A stretch of DNA of 64,000 nt from Arthrobacter sp. UKPF54-2 (GCF_007858535.1 NZ_CP040174.1:868001-932000), one strand, 5' to 3'. Shown: positions 1 through 10,062, counted from the first letter of the stretch. A program made the numbers and translations. The notes: generated by a model from the sequence alone, not told the origin.

Positions 1-41
1 GAAGCGGACCTCGGCGGGCTCTCCGGCTGCCTGTTCCGCCA

Positions 42-42
<1 letters not shown>
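1..42 (-). CDS. 5' end of an unidentified gene downstream of mmsA (partial)
   Basis: An ATG at 42-40 overlaps the mmsA stop codon by one base (TGATG) and opens 14 codons (MAEQAAGEPAEVRF) before the window edge. The coupling suggests that it is co-transcribed and translationally coupled with mmsA. Genes that follow mmsA/iolA in actinobacteria often belong to inositol or branched-chain amino acid catabolism, but 14 residues are too few to identify a family. Product unknown. Confidence 0.5.
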
Positions 43-1541
<1,499 letters not shown>

Positions 1542-1560
1542 GATGGAATGCTCCTTTGCA

Positions 1561-1576
1561 TGTGACCTAGATCATC
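1561..1576. promoter_or_regulatory. CRP/GlxR-like palindrome upstream of mmsA
   Basis: TGTGACCTAGATCATC resembles the actinobacterial CRP/GlxR consensus TGTGA-N6-TCACA. The left half is perfect, the central TA is present and the right half reads TCATC. It lies about 20 bp before the mmsA ATG, between promoter and gene. The match is seen; the regulator is inferred. Confidence 0.4.
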
Positions 1577-1586
1577 TCTGCTCCCG

Positions 1587-1615
1587 AATATACTCGGACT
1601 TCCTACTAATCTCCA
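1587..1615 (-). promoter_or_regulatory. Predicted mmsA promoter
   Basis: On the minus strand a -35-like TGGAGA (1615-1610) and a -10 TATATT (1592-1587) are separated by 17 bp, about 45 bp upstream of the mmsA start, in one of the few AT-richer stretches here. Confidence 0.4.
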
Positions 1616-1697
1616 GAGAAGCCGGCGCGGGCAGGCAGCTCGGGCCGGACAGCCGCGGCCGCTCCACCTCCGGCCAAGGAAAGGTAAGTTAGGAACT

Positions 1698-2504
1698 GTG
1701 AAAATTGCTACCTGGAATGTGAACTCGCTCCGTGCACGCGCCGACCGTGTGGAGGCCTGGCTGCAGCGCACAGACTGCGATGTCCTGGCCATCCAGGAAA
1801 CCAAGTGCAAGGACGAGAACTTCCCGTGGGAGCTCTTCGAACGGATGGGCTACGAAGTCGCCCACTTCGGCCTGAGCCAGTGGAACGGGGTCGCCATCGC
1901 CTCGCGGGTGGGCCTCGACGACGTCGAACGCACCTTTATGGACCAGCCCGCCTTCGGCAAGGGCGGCAAGGACGAGGTGCAGGAGGCCCGCGCGATCGGC
2001 GCGACCTGCGGCGGGATTCGGGTCTGGAGCCTCTACGTCCCCAACGGCCGGGCGCTCGATGATGAGCACATGCCCTACAAGCTCAGCTGGCTGGACACCC
2101 TCCGCGCCCACTCCGAGGGCTGGGTCCGGGCCGACCCGGACGCCCAGATCGCGCTGATGGGCGACTGGAACATCGCCCCGCGCGACGAGGATGTCTGGGA
2201 CATCGACTATTTCCGCGCCGAGGGACTGACGCATGTCAGCGAGCCGGAGCGCGCGGCTTTCCGCGCGTTCGAGGATGCCGGTTTCGCCGACGTCGTCCGG
2301 CCGCACGCGCCCGGCCCCGGGGTCTACACCTACTGGGACTACACCCAGCTGCGGTTCCCGAAAAAGGAAGGGATGCGGATCGACTTCATCCTGGCCTCCC
2401 CCGCCCTGGCGGCGCGGGTGACCGGCGCCTCGATCGACCGCGAAGAGCGCAAGGGCAAGGGCGCCTCGGACCACGCTCCGGTCATTGCGGAACTGGCCGA
2501 CTGA
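1698..2504 (+). CDS. xthA: Exodeoxyribonuclease III
   Basis: A 268-residue AP endonuclease/3'-5' exonuclease of the EEP fold, which cleaves DNA at abasic sites and trims 3' blocking groups in base excision repair. Family landmarks are all present: the start MKIATWNVNSLRAR, the metal-binding Glu in IQETK, GDWNIAPRDEDVWD in the middle, RIDFILAS near 230 and the final SDHAPV with the catalytic His. The start is GTG at 1698 (protein begins VKIATWN), preceded by AGGAA. It is divergent from mmsA. The next gene starts 31 bp after its stop, so the two are probably co-transcribed. Confidence 0.95.
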   Translation: MKIATWNVNSLRARADRVEAWLQRTDCDVLAIQETKCKDENFPWELFERMGYEVAHFGLSQWNGVAIASRVGLDDVERTFMDQPAFGKGGKDEVQEARAIGATCGGIRVWSLYVPNGRALDDEHMPYKLSWLDTLRAHSEGWVRADPDAQIALMGDWNIAPRDEDVWDIDYFRAEGLTHVSEPERAAFRAFEDAGFADVVRPHAPGPGVYTYWDYTQLRFPKKEGMRIDFILASPALAARVTGASIDREERKGKGASDHAPVIAELAD

Positions 2505-2535
2505 TGAACGCCCGCCGGGGAAGCGCAGGCCCGCG

Positions 2536-3459
2536 ATGACGGGAAACCTCTACCACGGCCAGGCCGGGTTGCCGTTTTCCTCGACGCTGCGGGTCTACGA
2601 GCCCCTGGAAGCCTTCCCCGCCGAGCAGCGGGAGGCCCTGCGGGCCGCGGGCGACCGCGCGGAGTCCCGCGCCGCCGTGGAGAACGCCGAGCTGCTGGCC
2701 TCGCTGGGCCGCATCACCCGCCCCGGCGGGGACCCCTTTCCCACCGGCCACACGGACCTGGTACGCGTCCTGGCCGTCAGCGACGGCGGACACGCCGCCG
2801 GCCGCGGCACGGGTTCCCGCCCTGCCGACCCTGAAAAGGCCGACGACGGCGAGGTGCTGCCGGCCAGGCTGCTGTACTGCCCCAGCCAGCTGGTTCTCCG
2901 GGCCGGGCTGGCGGCGAAAGCCCTGATGGAGGGAATCCACGGACCGCTGGCGCAGCTGCTGATCCCCGAGGAGCAGCGCGACCGGCACCAGGAGCGCATC
3001 GACCAGGTCAAGGCGCGCGAAGGCATCGGCCGGGTCCACACCCGTGCCTCGACCTGGGGGATCCCGTTCAGCTGGTTCTGCCTGTTCCAGGAATCCGACC
3101 CCACGGAGGTGGTGGAGTCCGGCGGGCGGATCATCACCGTGCGGATCCGGGCAACGCTCGGCGCCGCGCTGGAACGGGTCCGGCACGCCGTCGCCCACCT
3201 CGCCCTCGCCGCCCCGGATCTCGACATGCTCGAGGATCTGACGCAGCTCACCGAGTGGCTGGAGCTCTTCCACCCGGATTCTGTCGTGGAGCTCGACTAC
3301 GGCGCGGTGGCGGACAAGGTCTACCCGGACGAGTCCCCGATGGACGTCCGGCTGGGCATCGAGTGCCTCGCCGAGGGCGACATGACGGGCGCGGCGGCCG
3401 CCTACAGGCGGCTTGCCTCCCGCTGGATTCCGATCCGGCAGCTGGCCCGCGCTTCCTAG
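2536..3459 (+). CDS. Conserved hypothetical protein
   Basis: About 307 residues from the ATG at 2536, which has GGGGAAG upstream (an in-frame start at 2485 would overlap xthA). No catalytic motif, signal peptide or membrane span is evident. It is acidic and rich in Ala, Arg and Glu. It contains an RVLAVSDGG segment, a central helical part with many Arg and Glu, and a C-terminal part (ELDYGAVADKVYPDESPMDVRLGIECL) that looks like a compact globular domain. Its place right after xthA could hint at co-expression with DNA repair, but this is only context. Function unknown. Confidence 0.75.
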   Translation: MTGNLYHGQAGLPFSSTLRVYEPLEAFPAEQREALRAAGDRAESRAAVENAELLASLGRITRPGGDPFPTGHTDLVRVLAVSDGGHAAGRGTGSRPADPEKADDGEVLPARLLYCPSQLVLRAGLAAKALMEGIHGPLAQLLIPEEQRDRHQERIDQVKAREGIGRVHTRASTWGIPFSWFCLFQESDPTEVVESGGRIITVRIRATLGAALERVRHAVAHLALAAPDLDMLEDLTQLTEWLELFHPDSVVELDYGAVADKVYPDESPMDVRLGIECLAEGDMTGAAAAYRRLASRWIPIRQLARAS

Positions 3460-4550
3460 GGAGCCTGTGCCGCCTGAGGTGCCGGAACCAGGGGCTCCGG
3501 AAGGCGCGGGGCCGCCGTCGTGCTCCGGACAATCAGCCGGTGCGGCGCCACGGTGGAACGCACTGCCCCCGCCATGCCGTCGAGTTCGTCCAGCAGCATT
3601 TTGGTGCCGAGTTCGGCCTGCTCGTCGGGCCGCTGGCGCACGGTGGTGAGGCCCACGGCGGCGGAGAATTCGTGGTCGTCGATCCCCACCACCGAGAGGT
3701 CCTCCGGGATCCGGACGCCCTCCCGGCGGGCCTCGAAGATGACCCCCATGGCCATCTCGTCCGAGGCGCAGAAGATCGCGGTGGGCTTGGGCCCGGGCCG
3801 GTCCCACAGCCGGCGGAACGCTTCCTGGCCGCTGTGGACGGTAAAGTCCCCCCACTCGTCCCACTCCGGCCGCACATCGAGCCCCGCCTCGGCCATCACA
3901 TCCTGGAACGCCTTGATCCGCACGCGGGGAACGTCGAAGTTCAGGTCTGTCTCGTCGTCGCCGTGGAGCAGGGCTATGTCCTTGTGGCCCAGGCCGATCA
4001 GGTGGCGCACCGCGGTGGAGGCCGCCTCGTAGTCGTCAATCCCGATGTACGCGCAGCCCTCGACGTGGCCGCCGACGACGACGAGCGGGATGTCGATTTT
4101 CTGCAGGTGCTCCAGCTCCTCGCGGGTCAGCGCCATGCAGAGGACCAGCAGCGCGTCGATCTGCTTGTAGACCATGGTCTTGCTGAACAGCCGCTCGCGG
4201 TGGCTGCCGTGGCCGCCGAGATTGAACAGCGAGAGGTTGTACTGGCGGCCGTGCAGTTCCCGGTCCGCCCCTTCGATGGCTTTGGAGAAGAACCAGCGGC
4301 TGACGAAGGGGGCCAGCACCCCGATGGTCCGGGTGCGTCCGGTGGCCAGGCCCGAGGCCGAGGACGAGGCCACGTAGCCGAGTGCCTGCGCGATGTCGAG
4401 GATTTTCTCCCGGGTGGCGGGCGAGACCCGGGGCAGGCCCCGGACGGCGCGGGAAACGGTGGCGGTAGAAACACCGGCTGCCGCCGCCACGTCCTCGATG
4501 CTGACGCCGGAGTGGCCTCCGCGTTGCGCCCTGTCTGTTGTCCGTGCCAC
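3456..4550 (-). CDS. LacI-family transcriptional regulator
   Basis: 364 residues. The N-terminal LacI helix-turn-helix (VSIEDVAAAAGVSTATVSRAV, about 16-36) is followed by the hinge helix (SASGLATGRTRTIGVLAP) and a periplasmic-binding-protein-like effector domain ending near residue 340, with a short Ala/Pro-rich tail. The stop overlaps the end of the convergent upstream gene by 4 bp. It lies beside a sugar ABC importer whose promoter has a LacI-type palindrome at 8235-8248, so it is very probably the local repressor, released by a sugar. The inducer cannot be read from the sequence. Confidence 0.93.
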   Translation of the reverse strand: MARTTDRAQRGGHSGVSIEDVAAAAGVSTATVSRAVRGLPRVSPATREKILDIAQALGYVASSSASGLATGRTRTIGVLAPFVSRWFFSKAIEGADRELHGRQYNLSLFNLGGHGSHRERLFSKTMVYKQIDALLVLCMALTREELEHLQKIDIPLVVVGGHVEGCAYIGIDDYEAASTAVRHLIGLGHKDIALLHGDDETDLNFDVPRVRIKAFQDVMAEAGLDVRPEWDEWGDFTVHSGQEAFRRLWDRPGPKPTAIFCASDEMAMGVIFEARREGVRIPEDLSVVGIDDHEFSAAVGLTTVRQRPDEQAELGTKMLLDELDGMAGAVRSTVAPHRLIVRSTTAAPRLPEPLVPAPQAAQAP

Positions 4551-4659
4551 CGTGTCCCCTTGTCGTCCGGCCGCAGAAGCGTGGCCGGCGCGCCGCCCCC
4601 GGCGGCGCCGTTTTATCCTAGTGTCCGACGGGACCCCGGCGCCGCATTGACGCCCGGGT

Positions 4660-4914
4660 TCAGCGCCGCCGGGTGGCCGTCCGCACGGGCAGCCGGCGCC
4701 GGAGCCGGATCGTCCCGTACAGGGCCAGCAGCGTGCCCAGCAGGCCGAGGGCCCAGCCGAGGGCCGGCTGGGCGGTCACCTCCATCCAGACGGTGACCGC
4801 CAGCAGCACAACGGCCCAGAAGCCCAGGAACCCGATGATGATGTCGAAGTCCTCGCCCGAGCGCACCCTGCGGTGCGTGGGGCGGACCTCGCCCTGGTTC
4901 TGTCCGGCTGTCAT
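4660..4914 (-). CDS. Small two-span membrane protein
   Basis: 84 residues. A charged N-terminus (about 1-24) precedes two hydrophobic helices (about 26-46 and 53-70) and an Arg-rich C-terminus (RLRRRLPVRTATRRR), which predicts cytoplasmic ends by the positive-inside rule. It begins 24 bp after the permease stop and is probably the last gene of the ABC importer operon. No known family is recognised; an accessory role in transport is only inferred from position. Confidence 0.7.
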   Translation of the reverse strand: MTAGQNQGEVRPTHRRVRSGEDFDIIIGFLGFWAVVLLAVTVWMEVTAQPALGWALGLLGTLLALYGTIRLRRRLPVRTATRRR

Positions 4915-4938
4915 GACAAACCCCCGCTCACGTGGCCG

Positions 4939-5829
4939 TCACTTGACGGCGCCCGCCGTGAGGCCCGCCACGATCTTGCGCTGGAACACCAGCACCAGGA
5001 TCACCAGCGGGATGGTCACGATGGTTCCCGCCGCCATGATCGCCGTGTAGGGGATCTGGTTGGGCTGGGCGCCGGCGAAGCTCGCGATGGCGACGGTCAC
5101 CGGCTGGGTCGCGTCACTGGAGAGCTGGCTGGCGATCAGGAATTCATTCCACGAGGAGATGAACGCCAGGATCGCCGTAGTGAAGATGGCCGGGGCCGCA
5201 AGCGGCATGATCACCTTGCGGAAAGCCTGGCCCTGCGTGCAGCCGTCAACCCGGGCCGACTCCTCGAGCTCCCACGGCATTTCGCGGAAGAAAGACGTCA
5301 TGGTGTAGACGGTCAGCGGCAGCACGAACGAGATGTTCGGGATGATCAGGGCCTGGTAGGTACCCATCCAGCCGATGTTGGTGAACAGCTGGAACAGCGG
5401 GGTGATGAGGGCAACGCCGGGGAACATCGAGGCGCCCAGGATGAAGCCGAGCACCAGGTATTTGAACCGGAAGTTAAGCCGGGCCAGGGCGTACGCGGCG
5501 AACACACCGATCAGCAGCGACACCACGGTCACCACGGCGCCGATGAACACACTGTTGAGCAGTGCCTGGCCGAAGTGGTTGCCGAAGGAGGTATCGAAGG
5601 CGGTGTTGAAGTTGTCCAGCGTGACGTGTGTGGGCAGGATCGAGGTGTCGTAGGTGAAGCCGACCTCGCGGAAGGCCGTCACCACCATCCAGTAGGCCGG
5701 GGCCAGACACCAGATGAGGATCACCACGGCGCTCAGGTACGTGCGGCCCTGGGCCCACTTCTCCCGATTCTGGGCGGTCTTGCGCCCACGGTCCTGCTGC
5801 GCGCGCAGCTCGGTCGCGGCGGTGGTCAT
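4939..5829 (-). CDS. Carbohydrate ABC transporter permease, MalG type
   Basis: 296 residues, six predicted membrane spans. The EAA loop that contacts the ATPase is ESARVDGCTQGQAFRKVIMP, followed by the last two spans. The length and the MalG/CUT1 pattern (FREVGFTYDTSILPTHVTLDNF periplasmic loop) are normal. Its ATG overlaps the stop of the MalF-type gene by 4 bp, so the two half-channels are translationally coupled. No ATPase is encoded nearby, so the complex presumably uses a shared MsiK-like ATPase encoded elsewhere, as is common in actinobacteria. Confidence 0.93.
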   Translation of the reverse strand: MTTAATELRAQQDRGRKTAQNREKWAQGRTYLSAVVILIWCLAPAYWMVVTAFREVGFTYDTSILPTHVTLDNFNTAFDTSFGNHFGQALLNSVFIGAVVTVVSLLIGVFAAYALARLNFRFKYLVLGFILGASMFPGVALITPLFQLFTNIGWMGTYQALIIPNISFVLPLTVYTMTSFFREMPWELEESARVDGCTQGQAFRKVIMPLAAPAIFTTAILAFISSWNEFLIASQLSSDATQPVTVAIASFAGAQPNQIPYTAIMAAGTIVTIPLVILVLVFQRKIVAGLTAGAVK

Positions 5830-6863
5830 TTCTTCCCCTTACTTGCACCGGTCTGCTGTTCCACCACGTTCGCGCCGAGGAAGCGCACGAAGATGAAGGC
5901 GACAAGGAAAATGATGATGAAGGTAATGGTGGATAGTGCGGCCGCCACGTTGAAGCCCTGCCTGATCTGGTTGATCACCAGGATGGAGAGCGTGGTGGTG
6001 TTGTTCGCGCCGCCGGTCAGGATGTACGGCAGGTCGAACATGCGCAAAGCATCCAGCGTGCGGAACAGAATGGCCACCATCAGCGCCGGCTTCACCAGCG
6101 GCAGGGTGATCATCCGGAACCGCTGCCAGGCCGTGGCACCGTCCACCTTGGCCGCCTCGTAGACCTCTGCGGGAATCATCTGCAGGCCGGCCAGAATCAG
6201 CAGCGCCATAAACGGCGTGGTCTTCCAGACGTCCGCGATGATGACCGCCCACTTGGCCGGCCACTCGCTGCCGGTCCAGAGGATGGAGGTGCTGAAGAGC
6301 TTGTTGGCGATGCCCTCAAAGGCGAAGATGAACAGCCACAGCTTGGCCGTGACGGCGGTGGGGATGGCCCACGGCACCAGCACCGCGGCGCGGACCAGGC
6401 TGCGGCCCTTGAAGGTGCGGGCCATGATCATGGCCATCCAGAAGCCGAGCACGGTCTCGAAGGCGACGGTCACGACCGTGAAGAAGAAGGTCGTCGCCGT
6501 CGCGGACCAGAACTGGGACCCCAGGGTTCCCGGCGGGCAGGACACGGTGCCGCCGTCGGGCGCCGCGCACTGCTGGGCGAGCCAGTTGATGTAATTTGTG
6601 AAGCCGGCCGGCCCGCCCTCGGCGAACAGGCCGGTGGCGGGATCCAGGCCGGCGTCAGCCTGGAAGGACATAACGATCGCGCTGATGATCGGGTACACGA
6701 TGACGATGGACAGCGCGATGATAGTGGGGGCCAACAGCCACGACGCCCATTTGCCCTGGCTTGCGATGGCGTTGTCTTCCCCCACACCCTTGGGTCCGTG
6801 GTGGAGCTCGGTCCCGCCCGACGCCGGCTTCTTGACCGGCGTCGGGCCCAATTCGGTTGCCAT
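5826..6863 (-). CDS. Carbohydrate ABC transporter permease, MalF type
   Basis: 345 residues. A soluble N-terminal stretch of about 40 residues precedes the first span (WLLAPTIIALSIVIVYPIISAIV). The EAA motif is YEAAKVDGATAWQRFRMITLP, and the RTLDALRMFDLPYILTGG segment is typical of CUT1 sugar permeases. A Cys-containing periplasmic insertion (QQCAAPDGGTVSCPPG) may form a disulfide. It starts 6 bp after the binding-protein stop and forms a heterodimeric channel with the downstream MalG-type subunit. Confidence 0.93.
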   Translation of the reverse strand: MATELGPTPVKKPASGGTELHHGPKGVGEDNAIASQGKWASWLLAPTIIALSIVIVYPIISAIVMSFQADAGLDPATGLFAEGGPAGFTNYINWLAQQCAAPDGGTVSCPPGTLGSQFWSATATTFFFTVVTVAFETVLGFWMAMIMARTFKGRSLVRAAVLVPWAIPTAVTAKLWLFIFAFEGIANKLFSTSILWTGSEWPAKWAVIIADVWKTTPFMALLILAGLQMIPAEVYEAAKVDGATAWQRFRMITLPLVKPALMVAILFRTLDALRMFDLPYILTGGANNTTTLSILVINQIRQGFNVAAALSTITFIIIFLVAFIFVRFLGANVVEQQTGASKGKK

Positions 6864-6869
6864 TGTGGA

Positions 6870-8150
6870 CTACTTTGACTGGGTTTCGATGGACTTCTGC
6901 ATGTCGGACAGCGCTGCTTCCACGGGCTTCTCGCCCTTGATGGCCGGGTAGGCGTTGTCCTGGATGGCCTTGGTCACGGCCGGGTAGAACGGGGTCACCG
7001 GACGCGGAACGGCGTTCTCGATCGAGGTCTTCAGCACCGGCAGGTACGGCAGCTTGGCGACCAGTTCCTGGTCGTCATAGAGCGCGGCCAGGACCGGAGC
7101 GAGCGATCCCTGCGTGGCGTAGAACTTCTGCGTTTCCTCCGAGTTGATGAACTTGAGGAAGTCCAGGGCAGTCGCCTTGTTCTTGGAGTACACGCTGATG
7201 CCGGCGCTGTGGCCACCGAGGGTAGAGGCGCCGGGGCCGGACTTGCCGGGAAGCGCGACCACACCGAACTTGTCTTTCACCTGGGATGCACCTTCAGTTG
7301 CCATGAGGCCGTAGGCGTAGGGCCAGTTGCGGAGGAACAGCAGCTTGCCGCTCTGGAATGCCTGGCGGGATTCCTCTTCCTGGAAGGTGATGGCTTCCTT
7401 CGGGATCTCCCCGTTCGCGTAGGCCTTGGCCAGATTCTCCAGGCCCGCCTTTGCCTCCGGGGTGTTCAGGTTGGGCTTGCCGTCCTTGTCCAGCACCGAA
7501 CCGCCGGCGGAGTTGATCGCCTCGGAAGCGTTGACGGTCAGTCCCTCGTACTTCTTAAACTGGCCGGAGTAGCAGCCCATGTTGTTGCTCTTGGCGATGG
7601 AGCACATGCCCATCATCTCGTCCCAGGTCTTGGGCGGCGTGGGGACCAGGTCCTTGCGGTAGTACAGCATTGCGCCGTCGGAATCCTTGGGAGCCGCGTA
7701 CAGCGTTCCCTTGTAGGTTGCACTGTCCACCGGCGGCTTCAGCATCTTGGACGTGTCGATCGCCATCTTGTCCTTGAGCGGCTGGAGCCAGCCCTTGGCG
7801 GCGAACTCCGCGGTCCAGACCACGTCGACGCTGACCACGTCGTAGCCGGCGTCCTTGGCCTGGAAGTGCTGGACGAGGTCATCGTGCTGCTGGTCGGCGT
7901 TATCCGTCTGCTCCTTGAAGGTGACCTTCTGGTCCGGGTGTGCGGCGTTCCACTTTTCGACGACCGGGCGGACAACGTTGTTGTTGTCCTTGCCCTGGAC
8001 GTAGGTGATGGGACCCCGGCCGTCCATGTTGGCCGCCGCGTCGCCCCCTCCCGAGGTGCCGCCGCCGCCTCCACCGCCTGCACAGGCCGAGAGGGAGAGG
8101 GCCAGAACACCGGCCGCGGCTACGGGAAGTAGATACTTACGGGTTTTCAT
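6870..8150 (-). CDS. Sugar-binding lipoprotein of an ABC importer
   Basis: 426 residues. A type II signal peptide ends in the lipobox LSAC (Cys23), followed by a Gly/Ser-rich linker (GGGGGGTSGGG) and a family-1 extracellular solute-binding domain. Features such as VSVDVVWTAEFAAKGWLQPL, GAMLYYRKDL and AGISVYSKNK are like trehalose/maltose-type binding proteins (LpqY, ThuE). It is the first gene of the importer operon, expected on the outer face of the membrane. An alpha-glucoside such as trehalose or maltose is a reasonable guess for the ligand, not shown by the sequence. Confidence 0.93.
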   Translation of the reverse strand: MKTRKYLLPVAAAGVLALSLSACAGGGGGGGTSGGGDAAANMDGRGPITYVQGKDNNNVVRPVVEKWNAAHPDQKVTFKEQTDNADQQHDDLVQHFQAKDAGYDVVSVDVVWTAEFAAKGWLQPLKDKMAIDTSKMLKPPVDSATYKGTLYAAPKDSDGAMLYYRKDLVPTPPKTWDEMMGMCSIAKSNNMGCYSGQFKKYEGLTVNASEAINSAGGSVLDKDGKPNLNTPEAKAGLENLAKAYANGEIPKEAITFQEEESRQAFQSGKLLFLRNWPYAYGLMATEGASQVKDKFGVVALPGKSGPGASTLGGHSAGISVYSKNKATALDFLKFINSEETQKFYATQGSLAPVLAALYDDQELVAKLPYLPVLKTSIENAVPRPVTPFYPAVTKAIQDNAYPAIKGEKPVEAALSDMQKSIETQSK

Positions 8151-8196
8151 ACAGGTGCTCCTCGCTGAGTACCGGTTGGACCGGTGGTGCAGTTGG

Positions 8197-8212
8197 TGTG
8201 GTGACCATCACA
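8197..8212. promoter_or_regulatory. CRP/GlxR-like site in the sugar importer promoter
   Basis: TGTGGTGACCATCACA matches TGTGA-N6-TCACA with one mismatch. It overlaps the predicted -10 element and lies about 50 bp before the start codon, so it could give carbon-state control on top of LacI repression. Match seen, regulator inferred. Confidence 0.45.
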
Positions 8213-8239
8213 CTAGCGACCCCGCGGTGAGGAATGCAA
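8210..8239 (-). promoter_or_regulatory. Predicted promoter of the sugar ABC importer operon
   Basis: On the minus strand TTGCAT (8239-8234) and TAGTGT (8215-8210) are separated by 18 bp, about 60 bp upstream of the binding-protein start. The -35 is embedded in the LacI-type operator. The -10 match is weak. Confidence 0.35.
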
Positions 8240-8248
8240 GCGTTTACA
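8235..8248. promoter_or_regulatory. LacI-type operator
   Basis: TGCAAGCGTTTACA is a 14-bp palindrome with a central CG (5 of 7 positions symmetric), the typical form of LacI/CcpA-family operators (TGTAAACGTTTACA). It covers the predicted -35 of the importer operon, where bound repressor would block RNA polymerase. The LacI regulator at 3456-4550 is the obvious candidate. Confidence 0.6.
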
Positions 8249-8303
8249 TTAAACCTTTACGCAATGGAAACCGCAGGCGGGGCAGGCGTCCGGCCCCTAC
8301 GGC

Positions 8304-8330
8304 CCCGGCCCGCCGCGGCGGCGGGCCGGG
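8304..8330 (-). terminator. GC-rich hairpin downstream of the asp23-amaP operon
   Basis: Two perfect 12-bp arms (8304-8315 and 8319-8330, CCCGGCCCGCCG and its complement) surround a 3-base loop, 67 bp beyond the amaP stop. No T-tract follows, so it may be a factor-assisted or I-shaped terminator. Confidence 0.4.
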
Positions 8331-8396
8331 TGGGGCGGGCGTTTCGGGTGGGGTAAATGTTGCTAAGAACTCACCGCCCTCGCGCGGGGCTTCCGG

Positions 8397-9008
8397 TCAG
8401 CGGACGCGTTCGGCGCGGCCGAACCTGGAGCGGGCGCCGGATCCGATGTGGATCAGCACGGGCGTGCGCTTGCCGACGACGGCGTCGAGCGCCTGCACCA
8501 GGGCCGAGATTTCCGCGGCCAGGATGTGCGGGGCCACGCCCTGGCGTGGCTGCACCCTGACCCGCAGTGCCGGTTCGCCCTCGAACTCGTAGGTGGCCAC
8601 CGTGGCGCCGGCCAGGTCCGGCCGGTCGGCCAGGGCGGCCCTGAGGGCCTGTTCCGCCACGCCGCCGCCGATCCGCACGCTGCCCGGGACCTCGCCGGCG
8701 TCGTCCTCGGCGACGAGCAGGTTGGCGCGGCCTTTCCCCTGTTGCGCCAGCCAGGCCACCATGACCCCGATGACGGCCAGCAGCAGGACCACCATGACAA
8801 TCCACAGCCAGCTCTCGGACCGGCCGGGGAACCGGGTGCGGTCGAACAGTCCGCGGACGGCGCCCCACACCCCGGCGGACCAGCCCTGCCACCAACTGCC
8901 CACGGCAGGCACGGTGGCGAGCAGCACGAGCAGGGTTCCGATGGCGAGGAGTTTGGCGCCGAGGATGCCGATCAGGATCCGGTTGAGGATCCGCGGGGTG
9001 CCGTTCAC
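8397..9008 (-). CDS. amaP: Alkaline-shock membrane anchor protein AmaP
   Basis: 203 residues with two membrane spans (about 11-34 and 67-88) and a cytoplasmic domain carrying the Asp23-like pattern VRIGGGVAEQALRAALADRP...ATVATYEFEGEPALRVRVQPR. In Staphylococcus AmaP anchors Asp23 to the membrane. This is the last gene of a five-gene run; its ATG overlaps the upstream stop by 4 bp. A role in cell-envelope stress is inferred from the family and the operon. Confidence 0.8.
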   Translation of the reverse strand: MNGTPRILNRILIGILGAKLLAIGTLLVLLATVPAVGSWWQGWSAGVWGAVRGLFDRTRFPGRSESWLWIVMVVLLLAVIGVMVAWLAQQGKGRANLLVAEDDAGEVPGSVRIGGGVAEQALRAALADRPDLAGATVATYEFEGEPALRVRVQPRQGVAPHILAAEISALVQALDAVVGKRTPVLIHIGSGARSRFGRAERVR

Positions 9009-9697
9009 GCGCCGATCACCCCCGAGGACGCAAGGTTGACGCGGACCTCGGGCATGGGCGAGAGCGCCATGTCGCGGAGTTCCTCCGTCACGGCGTCCAG
9101 CACGTCCGTTTCGCGCAGCGGTACGCCGGAGGTGGGCCGGATGTTGACCAAGACCTGGCGCCGCGATACCACCACCATCACCTGCTCCTGCGTGACGTTG
9201 GCCGCCAGCCGGGCACGCCTGGCCAGCGCCGAGGCGATCACCTCGTCATCAACCACGACGGCAGCCCGCGGATCGGCGAGGATGTGCCGGGCACGCCGTC
9301 CGGGCAGCACCGCGTTGAGGAAAAAGAAGAGTCCGGCGGCAAAGACGACGGCGCCGGTGACGCCGAGCAGCAGCGGGTCGACGCCGGCGGGAAGGGCGGT
9401 GATCCGGTCAGCCGCGGTTTGCGGGTCGATCAGCCACGGCGGCTGCCCGACGGCGCGCACCGCGGTCTCCAGCAGGGCGTAGCCACACAGCCCGATAACC
9501 AGGATGGCCGCGATGGCGGCGGCGAAGGCGCGGGAGGAACTGGTCTCGCGGGCCAGGACGCGCTCCATTCCGGCAGCCCCGGGGCGGCTCCCGGGGCCGG
9601 CGCCGGGGGCCGCGACGGTGCCGGCTCCGGTTTCCCGGGTCCCGGCCTCCCGGGGCACGGCGCCGTCGCCATAGTGGCGTTCCGTTGCGTGGCTCAC
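9005..9697 (-). CDS. DUF6286 domain-containing membrane protein (Asp23 operon)
   Basis: About 230 residues from the GTG at 9697, chosen because it overlaps the upstream stop in a GTGA arrangement like the other junctions of this operon. The N-terminal 60 residues are Gly/Ala/Pro-rich, followed by two membrane helices (AFAAAIAAILVIGLCGYALLETAV and LLGVTGAVVFAAGLFFFLNAVLPG) and a cytoplasmic domain with LARRARLAANVTQEQVMVVVSRRQVLVNIRPTSG, an Asp23-like beta-alpha pattern found in DUF6286. Biochemical function is unknown; probably part of the envelope-stress complex with AmaP. Confidence 0.75.
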   Translation of the reverse strand: MSHATERHYGDGAVPREAGTRETGAGTVAAPGAGPGSRPGAAGMERVLARETSSSRAFAAAIAAILVIGLCGYALLETAVRAVGQPPWLIDPQTAADRITALPAGVDPLLLGVTGAVVFAAGLFFFLNAVLPGRRARHILADPRAAVVVDDEVIASALARRARLAANVTQEQVMVVVSRRQVLVNIRPTSGVPLRETDVLDAVTEELRDMALSPMPEVRVNLASSGVIGA

Positions 9698-10062
9698 CGG
9701 ACCCTCCCGCCGTCGCTGACGCTGGCGCCACTGATGCGGATGTCCACCCGGCTCAGCTGCGCGCCGCTGAGTTCCGTCACGCGGCGCAGGATCTGCGATT
9801 TCGCGACCACGGCGCGGTCCCAGATGGGGCCGCCGAAGCCGGCTACGCGGGCCGGGTCCCGCAACACGGCAGTCAGCGACGGGACGGCGATCGGTGTGAC
9901 GAGCGAGAGGGCCAGCAGGCCGCCGTCGTCGGTCCAGTCCGCCCGGACGTCCTGGGCCGGCACGCCGAGCGCCTCGGCGGCGGCGGCGCGGGCGACGCTG
10001 GTGAGGGCCTGGGTGCTGATCCGGTTGTGCCCGGCCAGCGGGCGTCCTGCGGGGACGCTCAT
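9694..10062 (-). CDS. Small Asp23-operon protein of unknown function
   Basis: 122 residues, soluble, no signal peptide. Part of the sequence (ISTQALTSVARAAAAEALGVPAQDVRADWTDDGGLLALSLVTPIAVP...RVTELSGAQLSRVDIRISG) has the rhythm of the Asp23/Gls24 fold (helix, strands, then a helix before a V-D-I-R-I strand), so it is likely a divergent Asp23-like member. It overlaps both neighbours by 4 bp. Function unknown. Confidence 0.7.
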   Translation of the reverse strand: MSVPAGRPLAGHNRISTQALTSVARAAAAEALGVPAQDVRADWTDDGGLLALSLVTPIAVPSLTAVLRDPARVAGFGGPIWDRAVVAKSQILRRVTELSGAQLSRVDIRISGASVSDGGRVR

